Shown one piece after another: positions 44,156 to 55,756 of a stretch of 64,000 nucleotides of DNA (position 1 is its first letter; each line of letters begins with the position of its first letter). The stretch spans positions 806,001-870,000 of the forward strand of contig CP053418.1 of assembly GCA_013127575.1 (NCBI GenBank), given 5' to 3'. Source of the DNA: Ramlibacter terrae. Lineage in GTDB: Bacteria; Pseudomonadota; Gammaproteobacteria; Burkholderiales; Burkholderiaceae_C. The notes under the pieces are model-generated. The model did not search any database, was not told where the DNA came from, and was given only the letters and a program-made list of their open reading frames with translations. Position numbers and translations under genes: made by a program.

Positions 44156-44280
44156 GGAGGCTCCGGAATGAACGCATCGTGCGGTGTGGCCGAGGCTCTG
44201 CCTTGAGGCTGCGTTCCCTTTCCGCTGTAGGACGGCGGCGATGGCGTTGTTGGCGCGCCCGCGCTCGCTATGCTTGCGCC

Positions 44281-44839
44281 ATGAGCAAGGCGTTCACGCG
44301 CGAGAGCGACACCGAGGAAGACGACGAAGCGGTCGGTGCGCCGCCGTTGCCGGCGGGCGGCAAGAACTACATCACCCCGGCGGGCTACGCGCGGCTGCGC
44401 GCCGAACTGCTGCACCTGATCGACGACGAGCGCCCCAAGGTCGTCGAGGTCGTGCACTGGGCCGCGAGCAATGGCGACCGCTCGGAGAACGGCGACTACC
44501 TCTACGGCAAGAAGCGGCTGCGCGAGATCGACCGCCGCATCCGCTTCCTGACCAAGCGGCTCGCGATCGCTGAGGTGACCGACCCTTCGGTGCACCACGG
44601 CCGCGACCGGTGTTCTTCGGCGCCACGGTGACCTATGCCGACGAGGCGGGGAGGAGGAGCGCACCGTCACCATCCTCGGCATCGACGAAGCCGACAGCGC
44701 GCAGGGGCAGGTGAGCTGGATCTCGCCGATCGCCCGGGCGCTGCTCAAGGCGCGGATGGGCGACTCCGTGAAGCTGGTCACGCCCGCCGGCGTGCAGGAG
44801 GTGGAAGTGCTGGAGGTCTCTTACCCCTCCGCGGCGTGA
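44281..44839 (+). CDS. greB: transcription elongation factor GreB
   Basis: Rescues backtracked RNA polymerase by stimulating transcript cleavage. The N-terminal coiled coil carries NYITPAGYARLRAELLHL and the acidic tip ASNGDRSENGDYLYGKKRLR. The C-terminal FKBP-like domain has VTILGIDEAD and GQVSWISPIARALL. Breaks near 44608 (CCAGG read as CCGG) and 44650. It is followed by the sensor kinase and convergent spoT. Confidence 0.95.
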
Positions 44840-44918
44840 AGAAGTAGCGGCCGACTGGCACGGAAGCTGCTCGTCCGTAACGGCATGTTGCAGTACCTTC
44901 CGGCTGCGCGGCCGCTGC

Positions 44919-47900
44919 ATGAATACACCCACGCCACCTCCTCCCTTGCGTTCCTTCGGCCAAAGCCTGCTGCGTCCCGCGCGCCGGCTGATGGACAGCC
45001 TGACGTACCCGCGCAAGTTCTTCCTGATCTTCCTGCTGTTCGCCCTGCCGCTCGGGTTGACCGTCTACCTGCTCCTCAGTGAAATCCAGGCCTCGATCCG
45101 CTTCGCCGACAAGGAGATCGCGGGAGCGCGGTTCCTGCGGCCGCTGCGCAACGTGCAGGAAGCGGTCGCGCGCAGCCGGCTCGCGGCCGAGCGCCACGCC
45201 GACGGTGCGGCAGCCGACATGCGGCCGGACGTCGTTCGCGCCGACGAGCAACTGCAGGCCGCGCTGAAGGAGCTCGACGCCGCGCAGGCGGCCGTCGGCG
45301 AAGTGCTGCAGTCGGCGCCCAAGCTGGCGGTGGTGAAGGACAACGCGGGCTTCCTGCGGACCCGCCTGCTGGCGACGCCGCCCGTCAACACCGACCAGCT
45401 GCACCGCAAGCTGCAGGAGGACGTGGGTGCGCTGCTGGCGCACGTGGGCAACGAGTCCAACCTGATCCTCGACCCGGACCGGACACCTACTACCTGATGG
45501 AAGCGGTGCTGCTCAAGCACCCCGATGCCGCCGACCTGCTGCTCGAAGCCCGCTTGCTGCTGATGCAGATGGGAGAGCGCTCGGCGCGCGGGGAACTGCT
45601 CAAGTCGGACCTGATCCGCGTGGCGGGCATCATCGAATCGAACCTGCAGCGCACGCTGTACGGCGCCGAGGTCGCTTTCGCCAACGAGCGCAGCGGCCAG
45701 CTGAAGATCCGCCACGGGCGAGCCGGTGCAGGCCTACGAAGCGGCGGCGCGCGAGGCGGTGGCGGCGATGCGGTCCATCAGCGGCGAAGGCGCCAATCCG
45801 CAACGCGTGCAGCAGGCGGAGCAACTGGTGGCGAAGGCGCAGGCCGTGAACCTGCGGTTGTCCGAGCGCCAGTCGGCGGAACTGCAGGGCCTGCTCGAAG
45901 TGCGCATCGCGCGCATGGAGCAGCGCGTCGTGGTGGTCGCCACCGTGGTCAGCATCGTGCTGCTGGTGGTGCTGTACCTGCTGGTGGCGTTCTACGCCGG
46001 CGTGATGCGCACCGTCACGCGGCTGCGGCAAGCCTCCGAGGCGATGCTGGCCACGGGCGAAACCCCGGCCGTTTCGCTGGAGACCAACGACGAACTGGCG
46101 CAGGTGGTGGTCGCGTTCAACCGTGTCGCGCGGCAGCTGCGGTCGGAAAAGGAGCAGGCCGAGTCGGAAAGCCGCCGCGCCCGGGCCGCGGAGGAAGAAG
46201 TGCTCTCGCGCGAGGCGGAACTGGTGCGTGCGCGCGAAGAAGCGGAAGAAGCCGTGCGCGCCAAGGCAGCCTTCCTCGCCACCATGAGCCACGAGATCCG
46301 CACGCCGCTGAACGGCGTGGTCGGCATGAGCGCGCTGCTCGCCGAAACGGCGCTCGATGCCGAGCAGCGCGACTTCCTGCAGACCATCCGCCTGTCCAGC
46401 GACCAGCTGCTGGCGGTCATCAACGACATCCTCGACTTCTCGAAGATCGAGTCGGGCAAGTTCGACCTGGAAAGCGAGCCGGTCAGCGTGCACGGCATGG
46501 TGGAAGGCGCCTGCGACATCTCGGCGCCGCGGGCGCGCGAGAAGGGCATCGAGCTGGTGATCGACATGCCGGCGCCCTCGGCGGGCGGTCCGCCGCTCGC
46601 GATCCTCGGCGACGTCACGCGCCTGCGGCAGGTGCTGATCAACCTCGTGAACAACGCCGTCAAGTTCACCGAACGCGGCGCGGTCACGGTCCATGGCCGG
46701 CTGGCCGCGCCGCCCGACGCAAGCGGCATCGCTACCGTCGAATTCAGCGTGCACGACACCGGGATCGGCATTCCGCTCGATCGCCAGCAGCGCCTCTTCG
46801 AGGCCTTCATGCAGGTCGACGCGTCCACGACGCGCAAGTACGGCGGCACGGCCGGGCCTCGCCATCTGCAAGCGGCTGGTGGAGCTGATGGGCGGCACGA
46901 TCTCCGTTCGCAGCGAACCGGGGCAGGGCTCCACCTTCTCTTTCACCGTGCGCGTGCCGCTGGCGGAGCTGCCCGAGGAAGAAATCGCGCTCGACCCGGC
47001 CGCGCTGCATGGCAAGCGGGTGCTGGTCGTGGACGACCATGCGGTCAACGTGCGCGTGCTCACGCGCCAGCTGCGGCAGTGGGGCATGCGCGTCGCGTCC
47101 GCCGAATCCGGTGCGAAGGCGCTCGACGTGCTGGAGCAGGGCGGCCATCCCGACGTGGTGATCACCGACATGCACATGCCGGGCATGGACGGCGTCGAGC
47201 TGGCGCGGCTGGTTCGCGAGTTGCCGGGCTGCGCGCAGCTGCCGCTCGTCCTCCTGAGTTCGGGCTTCCTGCCCGGCGGCAGCCGGGGCCACAGCCTCTT
47301 CAACGTGCGGCTGCTCAAGCCCGCGCGCCAGAGCCAGCTGCACGAGGCGCTGGTGCGCAGCCTGTCGGGCGAAGGACCGGCCGCGCGCGCGGCGCTGCGG
47401 CCGGACGTGCGCAAGAACAAGACCATCCCGGTGGCCGACGACAACCAGGTCAACGTGAAGGTCGCCTGCGGCATCCTCGCGCGCCTCGGCTACGACGCCG
47501 TCGCGGCGGAGGACGGCGAGCAGGCGATCGAAGCGGTGGCCGGCTCCATCGCGAGCGGGCGCCGGATCGCCGCCGTGCTGATGGACGTGCACATGCCGCG
47601 CATGGACGGCCTCGAAGCCACGCGGGCGATCGTGCGGCGCTTCGGCGATGCGGCCGCCGATCATCGCGCTGACCGCGGACGCTTCCATCGAGGACCGCGA
47701 GCGCTGCGTCACCGCCGGCATGCAGGGTTACCTCACCAAGCCGCTGCAGATCGCCGAGCTCACGCGCATGCTGGACCTGTGGACCGAAGACGCGCCGCGG
47801 GTATCGACTCCGGCGCCGGACGGTGGCCGTGCTCGATGTGGCCCGGCTGGAAGAGTTCCGCGACATCGACCCCGGCATGGAAGTCGCGCGCGAGGTCGTC

Positions 47901-48190
47901 CAGCTGTTCCTCGACGACCTTCCGAAGCGCGTCGGCGTCATCCTGCAGGCGCAGGCCGACGGCAACGTGGCGGCGATGGCGCAGGCCGCGCACGCGCTGA
48001 AGGGCTCGGCCTCGAACGTCGGCGCGAACCAGCTGGCGGTGCTCGGAAAGTGGCTGGAAGAGCAGGCCCTGCAAGGATCGCTTCCGCCGCAGATGGGCAG
48101 CGCGATCGAGCAACTGCGCGGCACCGAGGAAGCCACGCGCGCGCAGCTGCTGGCGTGGGTCGAAGGCTGGGGCGGGCGCCCGACGCCTGA
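44919..48190 (+). CDS. hybrid sensor histidine kinase (BarA-like) with two receivers and HPt
   Basis: About 1,090 residues. TM1 ([20 protein letters not shown]), a periplasmic helical sensor, TM2 (about 45925-46010) and a HAMP-like linker. HisKA has [15 protein letters not shown], the phospho-His codon at 46290. HATPase follows, with DTGIGIP and a repaired GTGLGLAI. Receiver 1 has [10 protein letters not shown] and [11 protein letters not shown]; receiver 2 has PVADDNQVN and [13 protein letters not shown]-terminal HPt domain has [13 protein letters not shown]. Breaks lie near 45481 and 46850 (both CCTGG), 45718, 47650, 47815 and 48165. No separate response regulator is adjacent. Confidence 0.9.
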
Positions 48191-48199
48191 AGGGCGGCG

Positions 48200-50462
48200 T
48201 CAGCCGCCGTGGCGGATGCGCACGGCGTTCATCACCGACGGCGTGCGCTTGAGGTTGCGCAGCACCGACTCGAGGTGGCTCTTGTCGCGCACCGACACCA
48301 CGAAGCGCAGGTCGGTGGCGTCCTGCGCGCGCTCGTCGTCCATGTCGACGTGGGTGATGTCGGCTTCGGCGTGCGCGAGCGCGGCCGCGATGCGCGCCAG
48401 CGCGCCCTTGCCGTTGGCCACCGTGACCAGCACACCGGTTTCGAAGGCGCGCACCGGCTCGTCCGACCATTCGACGCCGATGAAGCGCTCGGCGTCCTTG
48501 TGCTGCAGGCGGCGCGCCACCGCGCAGTCTTCCGCGTGCACGACCAGGCCTTCGCCGCGGCCCGGGTAGCCGACGATGACATCGCCCGGCACGGGGCGGC
48601 AGCAGTTGGCGAACTGCACCGAGGCGTTCTCGCTGCCGTCGAGCGTGAGCCCGCCCCGGGAAACATTCTCATGCGCGGTGAAGCGTTCGCGGCTCAGGAG
48701 CAGGGCGTTCGGGCGCTCGCCCAGTTCGGCCAGCAGCACCATCAGCCGCTTGGCGACGATGCCGGCGATGCGGCGGCCGAGGCCGACGTCGGTCAGCAGT
48801 TCGGCGCGGCTCTTGTTGCCGGTGAAGCGCAGCAGCTTGTCCCAGATCGCGTGGTAGCGCTCGTCGTCCGGCGGCAGCTTCTCCATGCCCTCGGCGCGCA
48901 GCGCCTGCGCCAGCAGCTTTTCGCCGAGCTGCTGCGACTCGGCATGCGCCAGCGTCTTCAGGTGGTGCCGGATCTTGGAACGGGCGCGGCCGGTGCGCAC
49001 GAAGCCCAGCCACGCGGGGTTGGGCGTCGACACCGGCGCGGTGACGACTTCGACCACGTCGCCGTTCTTCAGCTCCGAGCGCAGCGGCACCTGCGCGCCG
49101 TTGATGCGCGCGGCCACCGTGTGGTCGCCGACGTCGCTGTGGATCGCATACGCGAAGTCGACCACCGTGGCGCCGCGGGGCAGCGCCAGGATCTGGCTCT
49201 TGGGCGTGAAGACGTAGACGGCGTCCGGGAACAGGTCGATCTTGACGTGGTCCCAGAACTCGGCGGCGTCGCGCGTCTCGTTCTGGATGTCCAGCAGCGA
49301 CTGCAGCCACTTGGTGCCGAGCCGCTCGGTGTTCTCTTCCTGCGGCACGCTCGCCTTGTACAGCCAGTGCGCCGCCACGCCCGACTCGGCGACCGGTGCA
49401 TGGCCTCCGTCCGGAGCTGGAACTCGACGTTCACGCCCGACGGCCCCACCAGCGTCGTGTGCAGCGACTGGTAGCCGTTGATCTTCGGGATGGCGATGTG
49501 GTCCTTGAACTTGCCCGGCACCGGCTTGTAGAGCTGGTGCAGCAGGCCCATCGCCGTGTAGCAGTCGGTCACCGTCGGCACGATGATGCGGAAGCCGTAG
49601 ATGTCCGTGACCTGCGCGAAGCTCAGGTGCTTCTCGTCCATCTTCTTGTAGATGGAGAACAGCGTCTTCTCGCGGCCGGCGATGCGCACCTTCATGGCGT
49701 TGGTCTCGAACGCCGCCTCGACGTCGCGCTGCACCTTCTGGATCAGGTCGCGGCGCCGGCTGCGCGCCTTCGACACGGCCTTGTTCAGCGTCGCATAGCG
49801 CCACGGCCGGAGGTAGCGGAACGCCAGCTCCTGCAGTTCGCGGTAGGTCTGGTTCAGGCCCAGCCGGTGCGCGATGGGCGCGTAGATGTCGAGCGTCTCG
49901 GAGGAGATGCGGCCCCACTTCTCGCGCGGCACGTCTTCCAGCGTGCGCATGTTGTGGGTGCGGTCGGCCAGCTTGACCAGGATGACGCGCACGTCGCGCG
50001 CCATCGCCAGCAGCATCTTGCGGAACGACTCCGCCTGGTTCTCTTCGCGCGTGTTGAACTGCAGCTTGTCGAGCTTGGTCAGCCCGTCCACCAGGTCGGC
50101 CACGGGCGCGCCGAAGCGCTCGATCAGTTCGGGCTTGGTGACGCCGCAATCTCTCGATCGCGTCGTGCAGCAGCGCCGCCATCAGCGCCTGCACGTCGAG
50201 CTTCCATTCGGCGCACTGGGCGGCGACCGCGATCGGGTGGGTGATGTAGGGCTCGCCGCTCGCGCGGATCTGGCCAGGTGCGCCTCGTCGGCGAAGCGGT
50301 AGGCCTTGCGGACCTGGTCGACCTCTCCGGGTTCAGGTAGTCGAGCCGCGCCGTCAGCGCGGCAAAGCTGGCCGCTGCGGCATTCGCCGCGGCCGGGCTG
50401 GGGAGGATCGGACTGCTGGGCCGTTGGCCCTTGCCCGAGGTGGGGTGGAGCACCGCGCTCAT
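48200..50462 (-). CDS. spoT: bifunctional (p)ppGpp synthetase/hydrolase SpoT
   Basis: Stringent-response enzyme of about 750 residues. The HD hydrolase domain keeps ITHPIAVA and LLHDAIED, so hydrolase activity is likely. The synthetase domain has VTDIYGFRIIV and HIAIPKINGYQSLHTTL. TGS (VYVFTPKSQILALPRGATVVDFAY), a zinc-finger-like NCCRPVPGD region and a C-terminal ACT domain (FETGVLVTVANGKGALARIA) follow. Breaks lie near 50320, 50270 (CCTGG), 50150 and 49390. It precedes rpoZ on the chromosome in the usual gmk-rpoZ-spoT order. Confidence 0.95.
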
Positions 50463-50616
50463 GGCCCCATCATAGGGCTCCGCTGGCGGTTCCGAGGGGG
50501 ACCCGGGATTTCATCATTCGTCGGACGATGGGAATGGGCTCTGCCGGCGAAGCCGCGCACGGGCGGGCTGCACCGCACACCGCCTGCCGCGACGCTCCCC
50601 TGCGCCAGGCCAAAAA

Positions 50617-50640
50617 AAAGCACCGCGATGCGGTGCTTTC
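50617..50640. terminator. terminator after rpoZ
   Basis: Stem AAGCACCGC / GCGGTGCTT with a GAT loop, preceded by an A run (T run on the minus strand). It lies between rpoZ and the spoT start. Confidence 0.75.
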
Positions 50641-50642
50641 TC

Positions 50643-50665
50643 GATCCCCGCCTGCGCGGGGATGC
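50643..50665. repeat. REP-like palindrome, copy 3 (inverted)
   Basis: GATCCCCGC and GCGGGGATG arms around a short CTGC core, the inverse orientation of the copies at 21156 and 34606. It lies 3 bases from the rpoZ terminator stem. Confidence 0.7.
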
Positions 50666-50681
50666 ACGGTTTACGCTGCGC

Positions 50682-50885
50682 TCAACCGGGCACCTTCTTC
50701 AGCATCTCCAGCCCGATCTTGCCTTCGGCGATCTCGCGCAGGGCCGTGACGCCCGGCTTGTTCTTGCTCTCGATCTTGGGCGCGTGGCCCTGGCTCAGCA
50801 TGCGGGCGCGGTAGGTCGCGGCCAGCACCAGCTGGAAACGGTTGGGAATCTGCTGCAGGCAGTCTTCGACGGTGATGCGGGCCAT
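50682..50885 (-). CDS. rpoZ: RNA polymerase omega subunit
   Basis: An intact 67-residue protein that assists beta' folding and contributes to ppGpp binding. It starts [20 protein letters not shown], with [11 protein letters not shown] and [16 protein letters not shown]. The length and sequence match betaproteobacterial omega. It begins 18 bases after the gmk stop, so they are co-transcribed. Confidence 0.97.
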   Translation of the reverse strand: MARITVEDCLQQIPNRFQLVLAATYRARMLSQGHAPKIESKNKPGVTALREIAEGKIGLEMLKKVPG

Positions 50886-50903
50886 TGAACTCTCCGGGGG
50901 TGT

Positions 50904-51523
50904 CTAGAGTATGCCCAGCGCACGGAAGGTGTCGGCGCGGAGGCGGCGTTGCGACAGGAACTTGAGCCGCTGGGCATGAACGATCGCCTTCAGGTCGAAA
51001 AGCGCTCGCTCAAATAACTCGTTGATTATAACGAAGTCGAATTCCTTTGCCTGCGCCAGTTCATTGGCGGCGTTCACCAGGCGCGTCTCGATCACTTCCG
51101 CCGTGTCTTCGCCGCGCCGCTCGAGCCGCGAGCGCAGTTCTTCCCAACTCGGGGGCAGGATGAAGATCAGCACCGCGTTGGGATAGATGCGCTTGATCTG
51201 CAGCGCACCCTGCCAGTCGATCTCGAGGATGACGTCTGCGCCGTGCGTGATGCGGTCTTCGATCGCCTTCTTGGAGGTGCCGTAGCGGTGGCCGTGGACG
51301 TGCGCCCATTCGACGAACGCGTCGCCCAGCACCATCGAGTCGAATTCGGCGGTGGAGGTGAAGAAGTATTCGCGCCCGTGCTTCTCCCGGCCGCGCGGGG
51401 GCCGGGTGGTGTGCGACACCGAGGGCTGCACGTGGGAGTCGAGTTCCAGCAGCGCCTTCACCAGGCTGGACTTGCCGGCACCGCTGGGGGCCGCGACGAC
51501 GAAGAGGTTGCCGGGTAGTCCAT
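50904..51523 (-). CDS. gmk: guanylate kinase
   Basis: Converts GMP to GDP. P-loop [14 protein letters not shown], the GMP-binding segment [21 protein letters not shown], and [14 protein letters not shown]. The start is ATG 51523 ([13 protein letters not shown]); CCCGGG read as CCCGG near 51514 breaks the frame immediately after it, which makes the reading frame appear to extend far upstream. The total of about 206 residues is the family length. Confidence 0.95.
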
Positions 51524-51817
51524 GGAGAGAGCCCGCGATGATACCCGAGGGCTTGCCGCGGCCCGGCCGGCCCGGCCGTGGCGTGAGGCTGCGTAATTTG
51601 TCCGATTTCCCGTGCTGATGTGTTGCCAGCCCAGCGTTCACGCGCCCCGCGGCTTGCCAGCCGCCGCCGCGCGTAGCAAGATCACCGGGTGATGCGCGTC
51701 CCGGCCGCCGGGACGCTTTGCGCACTTGGGTTCTAATAACGCCCTTGCTTTGGGGCCGCGCCTGCCGCCGCCCCGCCCCCAGTCCCCTGTCGTCCTACCC
51801 TACCGCCCCGGCTGTCG
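51524..51817. other. 294-base divergent intergenic region
   Basis: No gene is supported here. The region separates gmk (leftward) from the sulfotransferase gene (rightward) and must hold both promoters. It is less GC-rich around 51590-51620 (GTAATTTGTCCGATTTCC) and 51725-51740. I see no confident operator or repeat. Confidence 0.5.
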
Positions 51818-53350
51818 ATGCGTGCGTTCCGTGATGGTGTCCTTCGGGGCGTCAAGAAGATCTTCAAGCCGGATGCGGTCCCGTCGATGGAGCAAAGGGC
51901 AGCGGCCCTGCTCGCGCGCTTTCCGGTCAGCGAGGACGGCAAGTTCGCGCTGGTCAACGCCTGCGAATCCTTCCTCGGCGAGTTCCGCGGCTGCGCCCAA
52001 CCCTCCGGCGACCTGTGCTTCTGGCCGCCCGCCTGCTGGCGCACCTGCGCCGGCACGACGAGGCCATCGCGGTGCTCGACGCCATTCCGCCCGGCGAGGT
52101 CGATGCCGCCGAACGCGCCCTCTACCGCGCCGAACTGAGCTACGGCCGGCGACATCGAAGCCGCCGAGCGCCACTTCGCCGGCATCGACCGCCTGCAGCT
52201 GCAGGTGCGCCCGAGCTGGAAGCGGTCGCTGGCGCGCTTCGAAAAGCACAAGCATGCGCTGCAGGGCAAGCGCCGCGCGCTCGACCTGTACGCCTCGCTC
52301 GCGAGCCCGGAAGGCCCCGACCTCGCGCCGCTGCGGGCGGTGCTGGCCGACGCCGCGCTCGACGACGCACAACGCGCCTACTACCAGTTCATCCACGACC
52401 GCGTCGCCCATATCGCTTCGCTGGCGGAGAGCGAAGACGTTCCGCCGACGCTCATGCCCGACGTGCGGCCGGTGTTCGCCTGCGGCTTCGGCTGGTCGGG
52501 TTCGGGCGCGGTCAGCGCCTTCCTGTCGCAGTCGAGCGAAGTGTCGCTGCCCTTCGGCCACAGCGAGATGGCGCACCTGCAGGGCCGCAACCGCGTGCGC
52601 GGCGTCAAGCCCTTCCTGAAGCCGCGCGGCCTCACGGCGGACGGCATGCGCGCCTTGCTGGTGGAATTCGCCTGCCGCTCGGTGGGCACCTTCGGCGACA
52701 GCAAGGACACGTACTCGCTGTACCCGTACTACCCCGAGCCCGCCGCCCGCGCCGCGCTGGGCGCCGCGCTGGACGCTTTCGCGTCCGAGATGCTCACCAC
52801 CGCCTGCACGGGCGACCGCGTGGCCCGCGGTACGGCGGTGGCCCGATTCGTGCTGCAGTCCATAGCGATCCTGTCGCCGGGGAAGCGGCCGGTCCTGAAC
52901 AACGTGTTCATGGCCGGCAACGTCGCCCCGGCCCGCTACATGCCCGCCGCCACCTTCGTCATCGTCAAGCGCGACCTGCGCGACCAGTACATCGCCCGCA
53001 AGCTCGAAGGCAAGGCGGCTTACGGGCGTCCGGTCACCGAGTTCGCCGAGATGATCCAGCGCGCCTGGGGCAAGTACGTGCGCAACGCCAAGGCTGGGGA
53101 TGCTGGCTGCCGAACATCGTGGAAGTTCAGTTCGAGGAATTCGTGCGGGAGCCGGCGTGCCGGAGCAGGCTCTGGACGTGCTCGGCATCGCCGCCGGGTC
53201 CATTGCCGTGGATAAGTCAAAATTCGACCCGGAAGTGTCCGGCAAGAACGCTGGAATCCATGAGTCTTATGCAGGTCCGACGAAATCCGGATGCTCGACG
53301 ACCTGGCGACCAATTTTGATTATTCGAAGAAGGGCGTAGTCACGCTATGA
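51818..53350 (+). CDS. sulfotransferase-like P-loop protein of the phosphonate cassette
   Basis: About 510 residues. The N-terminal third is helical and TPR-like ([34 protein letters not shown]). The second part has a sulfotransferase-type 5' loop [17 protein letters not shown] and a 3' phosphate-binding-like segment [17 protein letters not shown]. It ends [11 protein letters not shown] and [16 protein letters not shown]. Breaks lie near 52000, 52146, 53095, 53150 and 53275. The stop overlaps the PEP mutase start (ATGA), so it is translationally coupled to phosphonate synthesis. PAPS-dependent sulfation of a glycan or lipid is inferred; other P-loop transferases are possible. Confidence 0.6.
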
Positions 53351-54643
53351 AGACCGTTTACGTGGGCATGAGTGCCGACATCATCCATCCCGGCCACCTG
53401 AACATCCTGCAGCACGCAGCCAAGCTCGGCAAGGTCACCGTCGGCCTGCTGACCGACGAGGCCATCGCCAGCTACAAGCGCATTCCGTACATGACGTACG
53501 AGCAGCGCAAGCAGGTGATCGAGAACATCAAGATGGTCGACAACGTGGTGCCGCAGAAGACGCTCGACTACGTGGCCAACCTCGAGCAGCTCAAGCCCGA
53601 CTACGTGGTGCACGGCAACGACTGGCGCGAAGGCGTGCAGCGCCAGACCCGCCAGCGCGTGATCGACGCGCTGGCCCAGTGGGGCGGCGAGCTGGTCGAG
53701 CCCGAGTACACCCCCGGCGTTTCGTCCACCGCGCTGAACGCGGCCATCAAGGAAATCGGCACCACGCCCGACATCCGCCGCCACGCCCTGCGCCGCATGC
53801 TGCAGGTCAAGCCGCTGGTGCGCTTCCTCGACCTGCACAACGCGCTGTCGGGCCTGATCATCGAGCACGCATCGGTCGACACGCCCAACGGCAAGCGCGA
53901 GTTCGACGGCATGTGGGGTTCGAGCCTGACCGACTCCACCGCCAAGGGCAAGCCGGACATCGAAGCCGTCGACGTCACCGCGCGCATGCAGACGCTCAAC
54001 GAAGTGCTGGAAGTGACCACCAAGCCGATCATCTATGACGGCGACACCGGCGGCCAGACCGAGCACTTCGTCTTCACCGTGCGCACGCTGGAACGCCCGG
54101 GCGTGTCCGCCGTGATCATCGAGGACAAGACCGGCCTGAAGAAGAACTCGCTGTTCGGCACCGACGTCGAGCAGACGCAGGACACCATCGAGAACTTCTG
54201 CGCCAAGATCCGCGCCGGCAAGAAGGCGCAGAGCACCGACGACTTCATGGTCATCGCGCGCATCGAAAGCCTGATCCTCGACAAGGGCGTGGAAGACGCC
54301 GTCACGCGCGCCAAGGCCTACGGCCGCGGGCGCCGACGGCATCATGATCCACAGCCGCCGCAAGAGCCCGGACGAGATCACGGAGTTCTGCGCCCGCTAC
54401 AAGGAACTCGACAGCCGCAAGCCGCTGGTGGCCGTGCCTTCCAGCTACAACTCGATCACCGAGGAAGAGCTGCAGGCCGCCGGCGTCAGCATCGTGATCT
54501 ACGCCAACCACCTGCTGCGCAGCGCCTACCCGGCGATGATGGAAACGGCCAAGTCGATCCTGACGCACCACCGCTCGCTCGAGTGCGACTCGCGCCTGCT
54601 GCCGATCAAGGACATCCTCGAACTGATCCCCGGGACGAAGTAA
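53347..54643 (+). CDS. pepM: phosphoenolpyruvate mutase with N-terminal cytidylyltransferase domain
   Basis: A fusion of about 431 residues. Residues 1-135 are a TagD-like nucleotidyltransferase with [13 protein letters not shown] (HxGH), [18 protein letters not shown] and GVSSTALN near the end (ISST-like). Residues 150-431 are PEP mutase: [32 protein letters not shown], the signature [10 protein letters not shown] (EDKxxxxxNS), VIARIES and GIMIHSRRK. It rearranges PEP to phosphonopyruvate; the fused domain predicts CMP-activation of the final phosphonate. One break lies near 54330. The next gene starts at the base after its TAA. Confidence 0.92.
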
Positions 54644-55756
54644 ATGATCGACTGCCAACAGTTCTACGGCGCGATGACGGAACGCGGCGTCGGCTTCTAT
54701 GCCGGCGTGCCCGATTCGCTGCTGGCCAACTTCTGCGCCTACGTCGACGACCACGGCGGCCGCGACCGCCACCTGATCACGGCCAACGAAGGCAACGCCG
54801 TCGCCCGGCTATGGGTTACCACATGGCCACCGGCAGTCGCCGCCGTGTACATGCAGAACTCCGGCCGGGCAATACCGTGAACCCGCTGACGTCGCTGGCC
54901 GACCCGGCGGTCTACAAGGTGCCGATGCTGCTGATCGTCGGCTGGCGCGGCGAGCCCGGCTTCAAGGACGAGCCGCAGCACGTCAAGCAGGGCCGGTCAC
55001 GATCGACCAGCTGAAGGTGCTGGGCGTGCCGCACTGGGTGCTGGAAGCCGACTCGAAGGTCGACGAAGTGCTCGACGCCGCCTTCGCGAAGATGAAGGAA
55101 ACCAACGCGCCCGTCGCGCTGGTGGTCCGCAAGGACACCTTCGCCAAGTACAAGAGCAAGTCCGGCGGCCCCCGGGTCTCCGACATGGGCCGCGAGGAAG
55201 CGCTCGACCGCCTGCTCGGCCTGTGCGATGCCAAGGACCTCGTCGTCTCCACCACCGGCAAGACCTCGCGTGAAGTCTTCGAACTGCGCAACAAGCGCGG
55301 CGAGAAGCAGCGCGACTTCCTGACGGTCGGCGGCATGGGCCACACCTCGTCGATCGCGCTCGGCGTGGCCATCGGCCAGCCCGACCGCCGCGTGGTCTGC
55401 GGACGGCGACGGTTCGCTGCTGATGCACATGGGCGCCATGCCCGTCGTGGCGCAGTACCAGCCGAAGAAGTTCGTGCACGTGCTGCTGAACAACGGCGCG
55501 CACGAGTCGGTCGGCGGCCGGCCACGGCCTCCGCCAAGATCGACTACGAGAAGCTCGCCGGCGCGGTGGGCTACGCGGGCTACGCCGTGGCTTCCGACCT
55601 CGACGGCATCGCCGCCGCACGGAAGAAGCTCGAAGGCGCCACCGGCCCGTTCTGCTCGAAGTGCGCATCAAGTGCGGCTCGCGCGACGACCTCGGCCGCC
55701 CGACCAGCACCGCGGAGCAGAACAAGCAGGCTTTCATGGACGGCGTCCGTGGCTGA
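54644..55756 (+). CDS. ppd: phosphonopyruvate decarboxylase
   Basis: TPP enzyme that decarboxylates phosphonopyruvate to phosphonoacetaldehyde and pulls the unfavourable PEP mutase reaction forward. N-terminal [14 protein letters not shown], the TPP-activating glutamate in [32 protein letters not shown], and the TPP-Mg motif [14 protein letters not shown]...VLLNN. The end is [15 protein letters not shown]. Breaks near 54810, 54833, 54870, 55397 and 55518 restore CCWGG; those near 54990 and 55653 restore CCCGG. The reconstructed 375 residues match the family. Confidence 0.93.

Noticed and set aside
51524..51725. N-terminal extension of guanylate kinase
   Set aside because: The apparent upstream extension arises from one lost G just after the true ATG at 51523; the family starts at MDYPGNLF.
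53320..54381. Long minus-strand open frame across the PEP mutase gene
   Set aside because: It is antisense to a strongly supported gene with catalytic motifs and has no recognisable domain.
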